From the NCBI GenBank assembly GCA_037074705.1, contig CM073590.1, positions 211,774,746 to 211,838,745 of the forward strand: 64,000 nt of DNA. The letters run 5' to 3'. This document shows positions 11,979 through 24,046 of this stretch, piece after piece. Below the pieces are notes generated by a model that saw nothing but the letters and a program-made list of their open reading frames with translations, was not told the origin of the DNA and did not search any database. This stretch comes from Zhengitettix transpicula. Taxonomy: Eukaryota; Arthropoda; Insecta; Orthoptera; Tetrigidae. Positions within the stretch are counted from its first letter, which is position 1. Each line of letters begins with the position of its first letter. The translations under genes and the position numbers were made by a program.

Positions 11979-13606
11979 GACGAAGGTTTAGAACACGTGG
12001 TCGAGGGCAAAATTGTTTGGAGCGCGCTAGCAAGAAGACGAGCCAAGTTTGGAGTGTACATATCGAGACATGACAGTTTAAAGTAGCGATTGCAATTTAT
12101 GGGTCAATTAATTAAATATGTCAGGTATAGGAAATACTATAACCTGAAGAGGGTGGTACAGCAAACAGCAACGCTGATAAAAATAGAAGAGGGGTGAATG
12201 TGTATCTGATTGGGTGAGCGTTAATTAATTCTCATTATAAAAAAATTAATTACGGTCTGTATTTCTAGAATACATTTATAATAAACTACAGTGTAATACC
12301 AGTGTTATTGAATTTTGAGCATTAGTTAAAAAAAACGCAATATTGTATTGGGAAATTTTAGTCGTAGCGCCAAGTTTGTCCCCATATATTTAACATGATA
12401 TTTATAAGCTTCAGTCTCCTTATAACTGTCAAACCAGCGGCGGTGTTTCTGACTCGGGATTCAAATTTTCAGCAAGAAGCAATTTCATCCCGTGAAACTT
12501 CTTTGATGATTATATCTTCAGAGAAGCTGGGATAAGTGTTGAAATTTCAGTCAAAATATAAGCTGACGTTGAAACGAAAGGTGCAGTTCAGTGCTGACGA
12601 AGACATGAGAAAGACTTCAGTCGCAATATCGCGACAACAGGCTGGAATACACGTAACACGGTTGTGCAAAAACGGCGGAATAAAGAGGACGCCTGTCGTC
12701 ACTTGATGAGCCCGAAATTGATAATGATTTAATTTGGGCGTAGGTGCACAGTGTGAAGGCTGGCAGAGGCGTGTTTTCTGCAGCAGCAGCAGGTTGCGTG
12801 GGTGTGTGGTCGTGCAAAATGAACTGCTGATGCTATTATCAGGGGAACAGCCAGGGGCGTATTAGCATACGCGGCCGCGTCGCCACAGTTATTACGAAGC
12901 AACGCTCGGTGATTAGCCGAAAGAACCCAGAATCCGGCGCTGAGTTAGTGAAATATAGAACACGCGCATAGTAATTCTGCGTAAGCCATTGTTCCCTTAT
13001 TAGTTGTTACATTTTCCATTTATAAAAGTTATTCTGTTTAATCTTATTGCTTCTATGTTTTTTTCAAATATCTCGGATTAACATAGAAAATGAACTGGGG
13101 TGATGTCCTCAGAGTTGCAACAGATTGAAGGACGATGAAATCTAATACTTGTTTGAGAAAAACAATTACGTATTGGGAATCTAATCAATGACGCTTTCTA
13201 ATGTTAGTTCTGGCTTACCGTTTAGTTGAGATATGAATACGGGGGGAAATATTAGTTTTGTATAGAATATGATATCAAAGTCCCACTTTGCAAAAATTGA
13301 TTTCGGATGAATGTTTCAGCAGTTCGTTTACACAACCGTTAAAAAAATTATAGGTATCAAATAGAATTAAAAAATGGACAGGCCAATTATATTTTGTAAA
13401 ACTTTGAAAAATTCAACGAAGAAAGTGTGGCAGATCGTATTATTTCTGTAAATCATATTTGGATTAATCTATGATGAGGAGATAGTAATAAGTAAAAAAA
13501 ATCAAGTTGTAAATTAAATAGTAATTCAGCTCTACTTTATTTTATTTTCTTACATTTCCTAGTGATTTTACAATTACTATAGCGTTAAATGTTCTTCATT
13601 CATATA
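11979..13606. other. intergenic DNA with a CpG-bearing patch
   Basis: AT-rich overall, with a GC- and CpG-richer patch at about 12580-12970 (including a GCGGCCGC site near 12870). No reading frame or RNA fold is recognised there. It could be an old transposon end or an untranslated exon, but nothing decides it. Confidence 0.4.
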
Positions 13607-14919
13607 CCACTGTCATCAAAAAGTAAGGTGAAATTGTCATTTAAAACTCCCGGGTATTAGGAAGGCAGGTAAATTTTTTTCCCTAGGTTGGTTGGACTGT
13701 CTATTATATTAGCCAAGCGTCTGTTTGTTAAAAGGTTTAATTATCTCCGAGTTACACGTGTTTTTGTAAACAACCAATAGTGAATTTTTCGATTTTTGCA
13801 ATGGGTGATTTTGTTGAGCTAAGAACTTGCATCAAATTTTGTTTGCGGAACGAATATTCTGGTACGGACGCGTTGAAAATGTTGCGGAAGGCCTTTGGTG
13901 ATCAAACTATGGCACAAAAAAACGTATATAAGTGGTACAACGAGTTCAAAGAGAGCCGAGAACGCGTTGAAGACGAACCACGCTCTGGACGACCATCAAC
14001 GTCTACCGACGAGGGCCACGTCGAAATGATCAAAGATTTGGTGTTTGAAAATCGTCGATCGACAATTAGAGATCTCGCTGATAGTGTTGGAATATCAATT
14101 GGCTCAGCCCAAACCATTTTGAAGAATGTTTTGTGTCTCAAACGCGTCAAGTCTCGATTGGTGCCAAAATCGCTCAATTTTTTGGAAAAAAAGCGTCGTG
14201 GTGATGTGTGTGAAACTTTGCTGTCTGACTATCAGGACCACTTAAAATGAAACATTACTGGAGACTACACTTGGATTTACGCATACGACCCTGAAATCAC
14301 CGACCAATCCAGCGAATATCGTGCAAAAGTTGAAGCAAGACCGAAAAGACCAAGGAAAAATCGATCGAAAATCAAGGTCATGTTGACAGTTTCCTTTGAT
14401 TATCGTGGTGTGGTGCACTATGAATTCCTTCCGCCGGGCCAAACTGTCAACAAAGAATAATATTTGAGCGTTATGCGTCGTTTGCGTGAAGCTATGCGCC
14501 TGAAACGGCGGGAATTATGGGCGAACAACTCTTGGTTCCTTCATCACGATAATGCACCATGTCATACTGCATTGGTTCTTCGCGATTTTTTTTGCCAAAA
14601 ACTCGACTCATATCGTTCCGCAACCAGCGTATTCGCCTGATTTGGCTCCGTGCGACTTCTGACTATTCAGCAAACTCAAAAGGCCAATGCTGGGACGCCG
14701 TTTTGACACGATTGAGGAGATAAAAACCGAATTGAAGAAGGTCTTGAAGGCTATACCGGAAAAAAACTATTCCGACTGTTTCGAGGACTGGAAAAAGCGT
14801 TCGAAAACGTGCGTTTTATCGGATGGGGATTACTTTGAAGCGATTGAAATTGATTTGGAAGAATAAATAAAGAATTTATATTTTATAAATAAATTCACCT
14901 TACTTTTTGTTCACAGTGC
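13607..14919 (+). mobile_element. mariner transposon, copy 1 (dead)
   Basis: A 1313-bp element flanked by TA on both sides (13605-13606 and 14920-14921), as mariner insertion requires. The ends are inverted: left CCACTGTCATCAAAAAGTAA, right end read inwards GCACTGTGAACAAAAAGTAA. The interior carries a mariner transposase relic on the plus strand. The nearly identical copy is at 32343-33654. Confidence 0.92.
13801..14866 (+). pseudogene. mariner transposase, inactivated
   Basis: Would encode the usual mariner DDE/D transposase of about 354 residues, which cuts the inverted repeats and inserts at TA. The start is the ATG at 13801; the N-terminal helix-turn-helix region includes QKNVYKWYNEF and the linker region SGRPSTSTDE. 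Catalytic sites remain legible: GDY (first Asp), HHDNAPCHT (second Asp) and YSPDLAPCDF (third Asp), the D,D34D pattern of mariner. Lesions: TGA at 14248-14250, TAA at 14458-14460 (expected Tyr), an extra T in the T8 run at 14586-14593 shifting the frame, and TGA at 14660-14662 replacing Trp after APCDF. The frame closes at 14864-14866 after IDLEE. It cannot make transposase. Confidence 0.93.
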
Positions 14920-17245
14920 TATATGAATAAATTTCGATATTAGATAAGCATAACGCTTTAAGTTGCTTGTCATATAGCCATGATTGTTACCGTGCGTTGC
15001 GGGGCATTGTTGTCTCTCGATGTACCGCGACGCAAGATTCTATTACAGCCAGTCCCGCCTTCTATTTTTTTTTATCTCCGATGACCGTCCTATCTCACAC
15101 GTCAGTAATTAGAACAGACCTCATTCAGTCTATATACTTCTCTGAATATACAAAGAAAGATGCAGCACAGACCACACCTGCATACTTTAACAAAAAAGGG
15201 CAAGATGAGCTTGAAAGGCATTTTCTACCAGTACAATTCTTCTTATGTAGATATGAAATACGCAGCTGCCTCAATGTGATTACACATACGACATTTTTTC
15301 CACTTGTCATGTCATTCTCTACCAAGTTAAACATAATTTTAGTTTGTGTTTGAGAAAACTACTTGTATACCGAAATAATATCAACTTCGCGAAAAATATT
15401 TATACTATGATAATTGATATTTAAAACTCTTACGTAATACCAAACCTATATTTATTATAACAAAATATATAAATACGAGGACAGCGATCAGGAATCACTT
15501 GTTTGTGTTTCGCTTTGAAAACAGTCTAATAATAACGGAATTCAATTGAACCTAATAAGGCATTGTGGGCTGAGGAAGATAAATTTGGTGCCGTGCTCAA
15601 CTTCGGTGGCCACTTCATTTATCACTCGTCTCGCTGGGCCGCTGTATCTAAGGGAACTGTTTAGTCCCACAGATTGATTTTTAAGGAGCAGAGACGTGGC
15701 AAAGGTCTTCCATCTCACCAATAGTTGTTTTCACACCTCAAATTCAACTGTAAAAGTAAACATAATGCATTTAATCTAGAAAATAATTTTTTACGATATG
15801 TCTCCTAATAACCCGAATTATTATTACTCCAATTTATTTGCTGAACTGTCATCCAATTTATCATTTCTTGAATCCCAGCTGTGCACAACTCATTTATACA
15901 TTATATAATTATATAATTATTATATAATAATATAATAAAGCCTTATCAAACCACATTTTTGTGGACTGAGTTGAGAAATATATTGTAAAATATTTGTATC
16001 TCACTAGAGTTTTTAAAATATTCCACTTAGTGTCTATGGTTGCAAGGTGACATATTTTCTTATATGTGTAAAAGCTTTTAATAATTCAATTCTTTGATCA
16101 ACCGAAGTCAATATGACATTAAATCAATTTAAACGTTTGTCTATTTTAATAATTAGAAATTTTGAATGAGGATTCACTTTTTAAACAATGAACTCTTTTA
16201 TTTTAACAAATACAGCAGTTTATTTTTTTCACCATAAAATTACATTCGAAAGTTTAAATGTTTAATATAAATAATATAAATAAAATTAAAAATTACTCTA
16301 TATTCTCAGAGGCCTTGGTAGAAAATAAATTTCTGTTATTAATCAACGAAATACATATATATATTTATTAAATTTCAAGATCATAGTCATCTCACATTTT
16401 GAAAATCTTACACTTGCATTAACTCACACAATTATCCACAGCCAAGTTTAATTCAACAAACCACTTGGAAACATTTGTTATATTGAAAAATTGTAATCGC
16501 TTTTATTTCGGACTCTCCCGGTCGATAGTCTCTTTGCTTGATCATAGAAGAGGGGGAATTCACTTCAAATTTGCTTAGTTTTACATTCGAATTATTTTTC
16601 TGATAGATATAAAATCGCAGAATTCATTTTCTTGCTGTCCTGCCAAGCGAAGATTACAATAATAGCATTTAATATATTATATGTCGTGCTTATGAGAAAT
16701 GAAAGTTAAATTAAATAAAATATAAGTATTTATTCACAATAAATGCACAATTTGAATTAGAAAAAAAACAATATATACCAAAAGTTTTTTTTATAATGTA
16801 CTTTTCCGACTAGCGCATGATTCAACTCAGGGTTTACCGTATTCAATTAACAAACTCTGCACTTCAGTAGCTAGTTGCTGGAAGATCTTACCGTTGCCAC
16901 GTGTTTCTGCTCGTCCACTCCGAGAGAAGGCTACTTAATCTTAGAAAAACTTTCACCACGTGGTCTACAGTGATCTTCTTCTCCGGATTCCAACAAGAAA
17001 GTAAATCTGTTTCGCTACGTACCTCAGGGTTCCAGAATGAAAATTTATACTTATTGGTTCCCCATCACCCCTCTCGTCCATTTGGAAAACAATCAAGGAT
17101 CACTTATCCTAAAGCATCGGGCACGATAGAAGCGGAGAGCGGTGAGCGGTAAGCGTTTGAGAGACGGAGAGTCAGAGAGGCAAAGCGAAGAGCGGGGCCA
17201 GGTACGATACGGAGCCACTGAGCGTGAACTTACTGCAGTCTCCGT
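14920..17245. other. intergenic DNA
   Basis: AT-rich, with a palindromic TATAATTA-type tract at about 15898-15942 and mixed-composition patches at 14990-15120, 15540-15720 and 16860-17245. The last patch carries GGGCACGATA(G/A)-GCGG-GAGCG, which recurs inverted near 21075-21100. Open frames here (for example 14967-15353) lack an ATG start and resemble no family. Confidence 0.4.
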
Positions 17246-17286
17246 CATGATGCGTGGCCACCGAGAGTACAAGGCCGTCTCACCAG
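17246..17286 (+). repeat. left terminal inverted repeat of P-like element
   Basis: Matches the reverse complement of 19477-19517 at about 38 of 41 positions, including GAGAGTACAAGGCCGTCT. It is followed at 17291 by TGACGTCA, which has a counterpart at the other end. Confidence 0.85.
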
Positions 17287-17816
17287 TTTGTGACGTCACC
17301 GTACTTAGGGTTGTGTTTCCTGTGCGGGAATCGTGAAAAAATTGCCATTCCAGGAAATACACAGGAGCAAGATAAACTGATTGCATAAACAAAAACACGA
17401 ATTTTGCAGGAAAGTTATTAAATTTTTTAAAACTCTTTTATAATAATTATAAATAGAACACAGCCTCATAAAGCCAGAAAAGGATTTATAATTGAAAAAT
17501 ACGTTTCGTGGCAATTTGCGATCTCTTAACGTATTATAATTTTTTTTAGAAAGAATTATTTACGCATATTTTTAAATTCAATCAATACTAATTTAATACA
17601 TATACCTACAATGTTTAAAGTTATCACAAACTTTTTGAAAAGCATGATGAAGAACTTGAAAGACGAAATTAATTAAAACATTTTATTTTCTGACAAAGAA
17701 AATTATAAAATTGACACTACAATAAATTAACAAATAAAAATTATGTACAAAAAGCCAAATCTAGATATACATGGTTAAATATAAATTTTAAAATTATTAC
17801 ATAGATACAAATCTCT

Positions 17817-18833
17817 TTATTTTTTCACAGTTGCAATTTTTTTTAGTAGATTGTCACTGTGAAGGGAATCATTTTTTGTTTTACAATAGTTGTTCAAATA
17901 TATATTACATGTTCCCCAAATAATCATTTTATACACTTTTTCTGTAAAATGACCATTTTCACATATCTCTTCATCAATAAATTCTTGTCCTTTCAAAATA
18001 TCCAATGTAAGGTTAACAATCAATTGCCTTTGGTCATTTAATTTTAAAAATTCTATTTCATAATCTTTTAAAACCTTATTCAAGACTATGTATGTATATA
18101 ATGTCACATTTACATCACTTTCAGGGTACATTAATCCCCCTCTGTCTAAATCTCTTAAATAATCAAATTGGTTATTAGTTTTATCAATTAGTACAAAGTG
18201 TTGGCTACAGGGTTCACACTTTAATCTTTTTAATACCGAATAAATACAATAACCGGCCACATAGTTTATAACAGGTAGAAGCGTGTTGCAACTTTCTATA
18301 TCACCTTCATTAATTTTTATAAAAAAAGAAGGAATGGTATTAATTAAATCTTGGCTTTCCATTGTCTCCCACTTTAAATTTACTTTTTTAATATGTACAT
18401 TAGCTTCGTTTTTAATGGTCAGTAATAATTTTAATAGAGAATGATTACGATTTTTTTTCACATTCAAGTACCTGCCTAATTGATATATGATATTCGCCAC
18501 CAGACAGTTGCCTGTACATACTAAATCTTTCCTCTAAATTATCAGTTTGATAAGTATATAATTCATGTTAAGTTCAGAGCTACAATAAGAAGCAAGCACT
18601 ATTAAGCCGTTAGTTGTTAGTTTTAATGCGTAGTGTGTTTCCCTACTTAACATACCTGTCTCGCACTTCAGATTTTCCCAAGCATCAAGCCAATCAAGAA
18701 TTTGGTAGAGAAATTTTAATTTCACATCAGATTCAGTTGTCAGAGGCGTTTTCATTGTATCATTTAAACGATTTCCAATAAATGGTGTTTTAACATTTAC
18801 AATGTTCCACCAGAAACAATAGATAAAATACAC
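17817..18833 (-). pseudogene. P-like transposase C-terminal region, frameshifted
   Basis: Three stretches in different frames read as consecutive parts of a P/THAP9-type transposase. The first (18534-18833) has NVKTPFIGNRLND, LDWLDAWENL, and SSELNMNYIL. The second, around 18445-18535 in another frame, has QTDNLEERFSMYRQLSGG followed by EYHISIRQVLECE. The third (17817 to about 18455) has INYVAGYCIYSVLKRLKC with a C-x2-C pair and DRGGLMYPES. A small deletion near 18535 and a one-base indel in the A8 run near 18452 cause the shifts. Family knowledge: these blocks lie in the second half of the transposase. The gene cannot give a full protein; the 227-codon part is the longest open piece. The product, if any, would be nuclear, but no function is claimed. 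Confidence 0.78.
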
Positions 18834-19156
18834 AAATATATATATATAATATTCACAAGAATAGGATAATAATTTACTGAGATAATGAGGTACAATTCCA
18901 CCGTCATTATTGACAATAAAAACAACAATGAAACTATTATTAATTGTTTGATAGTTTCAGTCTTTAACGTCTTTAACATGCAAAATATCGGATAACGCAG
19001 AATAACAGAATTGTATATTATTCCCAGGAAAATTCCTCAAAATATTATTAACCAGAGCGTTTTACACAACTACATCAACGTGAGTAATTGATTAAAGAAA
19101 ATGAAGATAATTTGTAAGAAATTAAGAAAAAAGTGAAATATTAATTTAAAATAATC

Positions 19157-19396
19157 TTACCATACTGTTTCTGGTTGGTTTGTGAAAATCCAATCTTTTA
19201 ATGGCGTGCTCTCACTGAGCACACAATCGTCCGTCTTTCGGGAAACGAATGTATGAACTTTAGGTCCATTTTTATAGTTCCCATTACAAATAGATACTAC
19301 ACAGCTCTGTAACCTTTTGAAGTACCTTCTCTTCAGAAAAATTTCAAAACAATTATTTAAGAAAGGAGAAGAAAACGTCGCAACGAGTTCAGACAC
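19157..19396 (-). pseudogene. THAP-domain exon relic of the P-like transposon
   Basis: The frame contains SCVVSICNGNYKNGPKVHTF, which matches the start of THAP zinc-finger domains of P-type transposases (C-x4-C, then the N-Y-K-x-G-P-K-V-H segment). THAP domains bind the transposon ends. After HTF the expected F-P-K-like continuation appears in another frame, so there is at least one indel, and the distal C-x2-H pair is not found before the frame ends. The open stretch closes next to a GTAAG (minus strand, about 19157-19162) that could be the donor of a first intron. There is no convincing ATG before the domain, and no coiled-coil or catalytic section between here and 18833. Confidence 0.65.
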
Positions 19397-19476
19397 CAGC
19401 TCAAATAATACTGCCGTTAGTCACATACCTTGAGATCTTAACCCTAAGTTTGATGACGTCATGGGATTTTACGGGG

Positions 19477-19517
19477 CAGGTAAGACGGCCTTGTACTCTC
19501 GGTGGCCACGCATGATG
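19477..19517 (-). repeat. right terminal inverted repeat of P-like element
   Basis: Inverted partner of 17246-17286. The fourth base differs (CATC versus CATG); the rest of the outer 35 bp agrees. Confidence 0.85.
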
Positions 19518-22500
19518 TCGATGCATGAGGTGTTGAGTAAGAACTATTTATGGAAACACGTTTTACAGAAAGGCAAGAGGAACTATGACGTTCACCCCAT
19601 AAATAAGAGTAGAAGGCATCACGGAGAGTACTACCATCTGTTTAAGGATTTATGAAAAGATTAAACACGTTTTATTGAATATATAAATTCTCTTTTAATT
19701 AATTCAATGCAGTTTTACATACCCAAGCAGGTCAAACCCCCTTTCATTTCCGATGGTAATGCCAAAAATAGATCCATGGACAACGTGCTATTTCTGTACC
19801 GCTTGAGGTATGCTAAAAGCCGTCAATAATTAATCCAGAATAACATTTCCTGGACCTTTTAGTATCTTTGGAGAAATCCCTAAACCGCATGTTGTTTTTT
19901 TCTTTAACTATTTCAACTATTGCGTATTAATTTGATAACTCCAAGCCAAAGATAGTTGTGACAGGGATACCACATTTAAAAAATATTTTTTATAGAGAAA
20001 CGAAGAGAAAATTTGTGTCCCTTACATTTTCCAGTATAATAAATATTTTATGACAAAAACCAATAACAGACAATTGTCATGTGGATCCTCTTCAGGCTTT
20101 TACTATGTTATTTTAGCATGACGGCCAAAACCTGTCGCAATTTTATAATTAATTAATAAATTACTTTTTCAATTGACTGTTTATTAACAAATTTAACTAC
20201 ACTGACATATAAATTTATATAACATATAAATAATTATTGGCGGATATCAATTTTGCATGAAAGAGAATTTTGTTTTACTGCAATCTGCTGTAAGCTGAAA
20301 GCCGTAATTGCCTTACGAAAATATTACAACGGCCTTTTAGCATATTGCAGAGTTCTGCAAAACCACGTGTTATTCTCTCTAAAATCAAATCTGTCTGTTT
20401 CCAAATAAAATATTTTGAACAGTTCTTCCAAACCAAGGACTATTATAAGATAGATTAACAGGGTAAAAAACCAAATAAGTCTCCAAATTTAAGTAAAATG
20501 ATTAATTTAACCGACGTCAATATTGGCCTACATCGAAGCTTTCGGCCTCTGTAAGTCATCGTCATCTTCTGAAATTCCAATTAATATTCATAAGTAGAGA
20601 AACAGCTGTATAAATAAATTTCACTGGATACAGAGTTAGATATATAGAGAACTGAGGAAATACATACATCATGTAGCTAACAAGCCGATGGCATTGACGT
20701 AGGTTCCATAAATCATAAAGCGAATTTTGGTGGACTTTATTGGTTTTTACTCTGTTAAAATGTAATTTTACATAGCTATATCAAGACTAAGTACGACACG
20801 AAAATCGTCGTGGCAGAGATGGCTCAGTATCCAGATATTATTATTTAATACAAAAATTGAACAAATTTTGCTTCCTTACCATTTTACATAATATAATAAA
20901 TACTTGAAGTAATTAATTAATGACGGACATGATAATATTGTCCCGTGTTTAAACGTATAAAGCATTGCACGAGTTCTTTGACACTGGGCGGTGAGAGAAA
21001 ATTTAATCTCCGGGGTCAGCGACGAGCGTCGACCACTGCGAGGCAGGCGGTGCCGCTCAGTCTACCTGCTTCCAGACTTTCATCGCTCGCCGCTCGTATC
21101 GTGCCCATATGTCGCGTAACGTCACTCCGCGTAGTGGGATGTGTTCTTCAAGTAATCCTGCACCCTGTCACACAAGAATGAAGGGGTGACATTGGGGACT
21201 ATGGGAAAAACAGCCTTTATTTTTCGGAGAATAATTTTATATTGGAGAATTCCAAGCTAAGAAAACAGGCGCACGTGGTTAACGTAAATCCAAAATTTGT
21301 CCGCATATTAAAAATAAATCGTGCTATAGTTGAAACGTTTAAACGATAAAATGTCAATACTATATTGATGCGATTGTATGTTACAGATCTGAAAGAGAAA
21401 ATCCAACATCATGAAATAAAAAGAGACTTCCAAATAATATACATCTCGGAGAATATTCTGGCATTGAAACGTGAGTTAATTCTTTTTCATCAGAAGTCCC
21501 TGTTTTTAAATTACTATTAAAATTAAAAATTTGCCGATATTACGTATACTGATTGTTTCATATTTCTGGAAACTCTTTATTTGTAAATGTAAATTTTAGC
21601 GAAATAATAAACGTAAACTCGTATCCTGTATAGGGACAATCACTTTTCAAATTGAGTTTATAGACTATTATTTAAACCTTCACGATCTTTACAAATATCC
21701 GTAATTTTATTTCAATATGAGCATGGCCCAACAGAATCTAAACCCCTGTGAGCTGTGGGGGTTTGATTTGTAGTATGACAAACACGCAGCTTCCACGGGT
21801 CACGTAATTCTGAGCCGAACTATAGGATAACTGTAGTTTCCGGAGTACAACCAAATATACATTACTCCACCGAGCACGTTCTGTCTCCAGAACATCTGAA
21901 TTTTCCCACTTGCCTGACAAAGACACTGTACTACTAACCTCAAAGTAAAGTAAATATTATTTGTATTTCTATACGCGGCAAAATAAGATAACTGAGAGGC
22001 ACATAAATTTATCGATAACATCTTACTATGACTAAATTATATTGGTTTAAATGAGGGGTTGATAATTATCTTATATAATACTGGGATGCGGGGCGATACA
22101 ATTATCAATGAGAAAATCATATAAATCTTTGACTAGCAGGACAGCAAGAAAACAGAGTTGATCTCTTTCAGAGAAATGCGAAAGTATTACCAAGCAATTG
22201 TCTAGGAGCCGGGACAATCCAATTTTTTTTCTTCAAAATATACAATATATATATATATATATATATAAAAGAAGGACAGGAATTCTGTTATTATTTTTAT
22301 CAGATTTGTTTACCAACTCAGACTGGGGATCCTTGAGTGGTTTGTACATATAAAAGATAATGATAAAATGATGGATAAGTAGCTTTTAGAGAAGGGGAAG
22401 ACGATAATTTGGGCATTTTTGCGGCTCTTAGGGCTAAATGGTTGTTACCGACGGAACCCTGAAAGGCATCATAACAGATGGACAACTCAATTATATTAAA

Positions 22501-22557
22501 AGGAGATGTTTATTTTAATTGATTGAGTGGCTCTCGGAGCGGGAGAAAGCCAACAGA
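19518..22557. other. AT-rich intergenic DNA with one GC-rich patch
   Basis: A GC- and CpG-rich patch at about 20985-21190 stands out from AT-rich DNA. It has a 78-codon open frame without a recognised family. A TA repeat lies at 22245-22267. No gene is supported. Confidence 0.45.
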
Positions 22558-22625
22558 TAGTGTTGTTTGGCGAACATGGAATTTCAAAACAACTGTGAAA
22601 ACAAGGGAATATTCTGGAGCCGGGG

Positions 22626-22656
22626 TATAAATAAGAGAGCAGATAAAAAGCTCAGT
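22626..22656 (+). promoter_or_regulatory. TATA box plus initiator
   Basis: TATAAATA at 22626-22633 is followed by TCAGTTAGTCAGTC, which contains the arthropod initiator TCAGT at 22652-22656. The distance from the first T of the TATA box to the initiator A is 28 bp, the spacing expected for RNA polymerase II core promoters. Confidence 0.55.
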
Positions 22657-23088
22657 TAGTCAGTCAGGGAGGAGAAGTATTATGAGGAGTTAGTCAGGAG
22701 CAGGAGACCGCTGGGGGAGAGCGGTGGTGCAGGTCCGCAGGGACGGACGCAGGGCCAAGAAAGTGGCTGAAACAATGTTATGAACAGTTGGGAGTTTGCA
22801 TTCAGGAGAGATCATAGGATGGTAGGCCAAGCTAGGTGGCCGAGAGTAATCAGTTGGACATCAGTCATCAAAAAGTCGGTAGGAGTTCGTCGTGGAAATC
22901 TGTCTGCCAGCAGAGTTGGTTGAATTCTTCGTGAGGGTGACGTCATCAAGAAGAGGTGGCGGTGAAAGCAGCGTGTGAGCACATCCTGGTGCATATTAAA
23001 CCTGTATGAAGTGAGTGTGTGGACCAGAGAGCTTGTAAGTTTATTTTTCTGAATTCAGAATTGTAAATTGTTAAATAAGGGTAAAAAA

Positions 23089-23206
23089 GTCAGATTTCGT
23101 TTCATTCGTTTTAATCATTTCATTTCGTTTTTCATTTATTTTAACTGTTTTGTTTAATAGTATAATTTGTGTTCAGTTTCCTTATCAACCCAGTAAAGAT
23201 CCTGGG
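23089..23206 (+). repeat. dispersed repeat U, copy 1
   Basis: Shares GTCAGATTTCGTTT and TTATCAACCCAGT(A/G)AAGA with the inverted copy at 27497-27687. The stretch between the two blocks is AT-rich and less alike. It lies inside the promoter-bearing block, which is therefore probably repetitive. Confidence 0.55.
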
Positions 23207-23356
23207 GTACCGAGTCTAATTTATCAAATGTATTCAAGTTAAATAAAATTGTTTTGAGTTTATAAAATTTCATTAGATTTGTGTGATTGTAAAATTGTGT
23301 TTTAATAAATAATAATTATTTGTTTAAATTGGTAGTTTTTATTTTATGTAGGTATT

Positions 23357-23360
<4 letters not shown>

Positions 23361-23396
<36 letters not shown>
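23361..23396 (+). repeat. (TA)18 microsatellite
   Basis: Uninterrupted TA dinucleotides over 36 bp. Confidence 0.97.
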
Positions 23397-23402
<6 letters not shown>

Positions 23403-23756
23403 ATAATTTTTCCATGTATTAAAAATTTATATGCATTTAGTAGATTTTTATTATTTATAGAAACCGTTCCGATTCTGATCCCTTGGAGAATAGAATAAAA
23501 TTTATTAATATTTCACTTTGAATAAATTATTCTATTTTTATTAAATATTTATATATTTTTAATCAATAGTTTTGTTTAAAATAAACGAATTTACAGTTTA
23601 ACAAATAAATCAGCTATTATTATCAAAATACCCAAATGTTTAGTGTGTTAAAATGTCATAAAATGGATTATTAAAAAATTCTGTTAATATATAGAAATAT
23701 TATGTCACGAATATAGGCCATTAGTCAGAAAAATATTATTATTCTATTTATAACTC

Positions 23757-23905
23757 AATATACATCAGACACAACGTTCAGTTCCTGATTGGGACCAGTT
23801 CGGGAGTGTAGTTACATTCAACTAAATTCTCATATAATAAATTATAATTGAACTATACGCACGAAGAGTTCCCAATAAGGGATGAACGTTGTGTCTGATA
23901 TATTG
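23757..23905. repeat. inverted pair of hammerhead-like ends
   Basis: Arms 23757-23797 and 23866-23905 are inverted copies. On the strand where each reads forwards the order is a (G)TTCCC or GGTCCC arm, an AATAA or AATCA loop, a GGGA or GGAA arm, then TGAACGTTGTGTCTGAT. This is the helix II plus GAAAC-type layout with GAAAC changed to GAAC. The spacer is 68 bp of AT-rich DNA. Confidence 0.6.
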
Positions 23906-24046
23906 TTTTAAATAGATTACTAAAAAATTGTTCTAAGTTTGTTTTTATTATTTAAAAATATAAATAAATGACCTTGAATAAGAAGAATATTTATATAAAA
24001 TAAAACAATTGATTACCTTACACTAACACATTTTTATTTATATTAT

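Larger units (their letters stand above)
17246..19517 (-). mobile_element. P-element-like (THAP) DNA transposon, degenerate
   Basis: The ends are inverted repeats of about 41 bp with three mismatches, beginning CATGATGCGTGGCCACC on the left and CATCATGCGTGGCCACC on the right. Drosophila P elements also begin CATGATG, and the interior encodes P/THAP9-type transposase pieces on the minus strand, so the superfamily call has two independent supports. Subterminal TGACGTCA and ACTTAGGGTT blocks are also shared in inverted order. No 8-bp target duplication is visible (flanks GTCTCCGT and TCGATGCA), so the insertion is old or rearranged. A THAP exon and the transposase C-terminal region are present, but several hundred residues between them are missing, like internally deleted P derivatives. 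Confidence 0.82.
22558..23340 (+). other. promoter-bearing transcription-unit-like block, possibly a solo LTR
   Basis: A GC-rich leader of about 400 bp follows the TATA/initiator pair at 22626-22656 and ends at a strong splice-donor-like GAGCTT/GTAAGT (GT at 23035-23036). AT-rich DNA with several AATAAA-type signals follows (about 23240-23320). No protein is encoded in the leader. This arrangement fits an LTR or the 5' end of a retroelement or non-coding transcript. No second LTR or primer site is found, so the class is open. Confidence 0.4.

Noticed and set aside
12860..12960. Possible tRNA-like fold in a CpG patch
   Set aside because: No acceptable acceptor stem, T-loop or anticodon arm could be paired.
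14967..15353. 128-codon open frame after mariner copy 1
   Set aside because: TTG start, no domain, overlaps an opposite-strand frame of equal quality.
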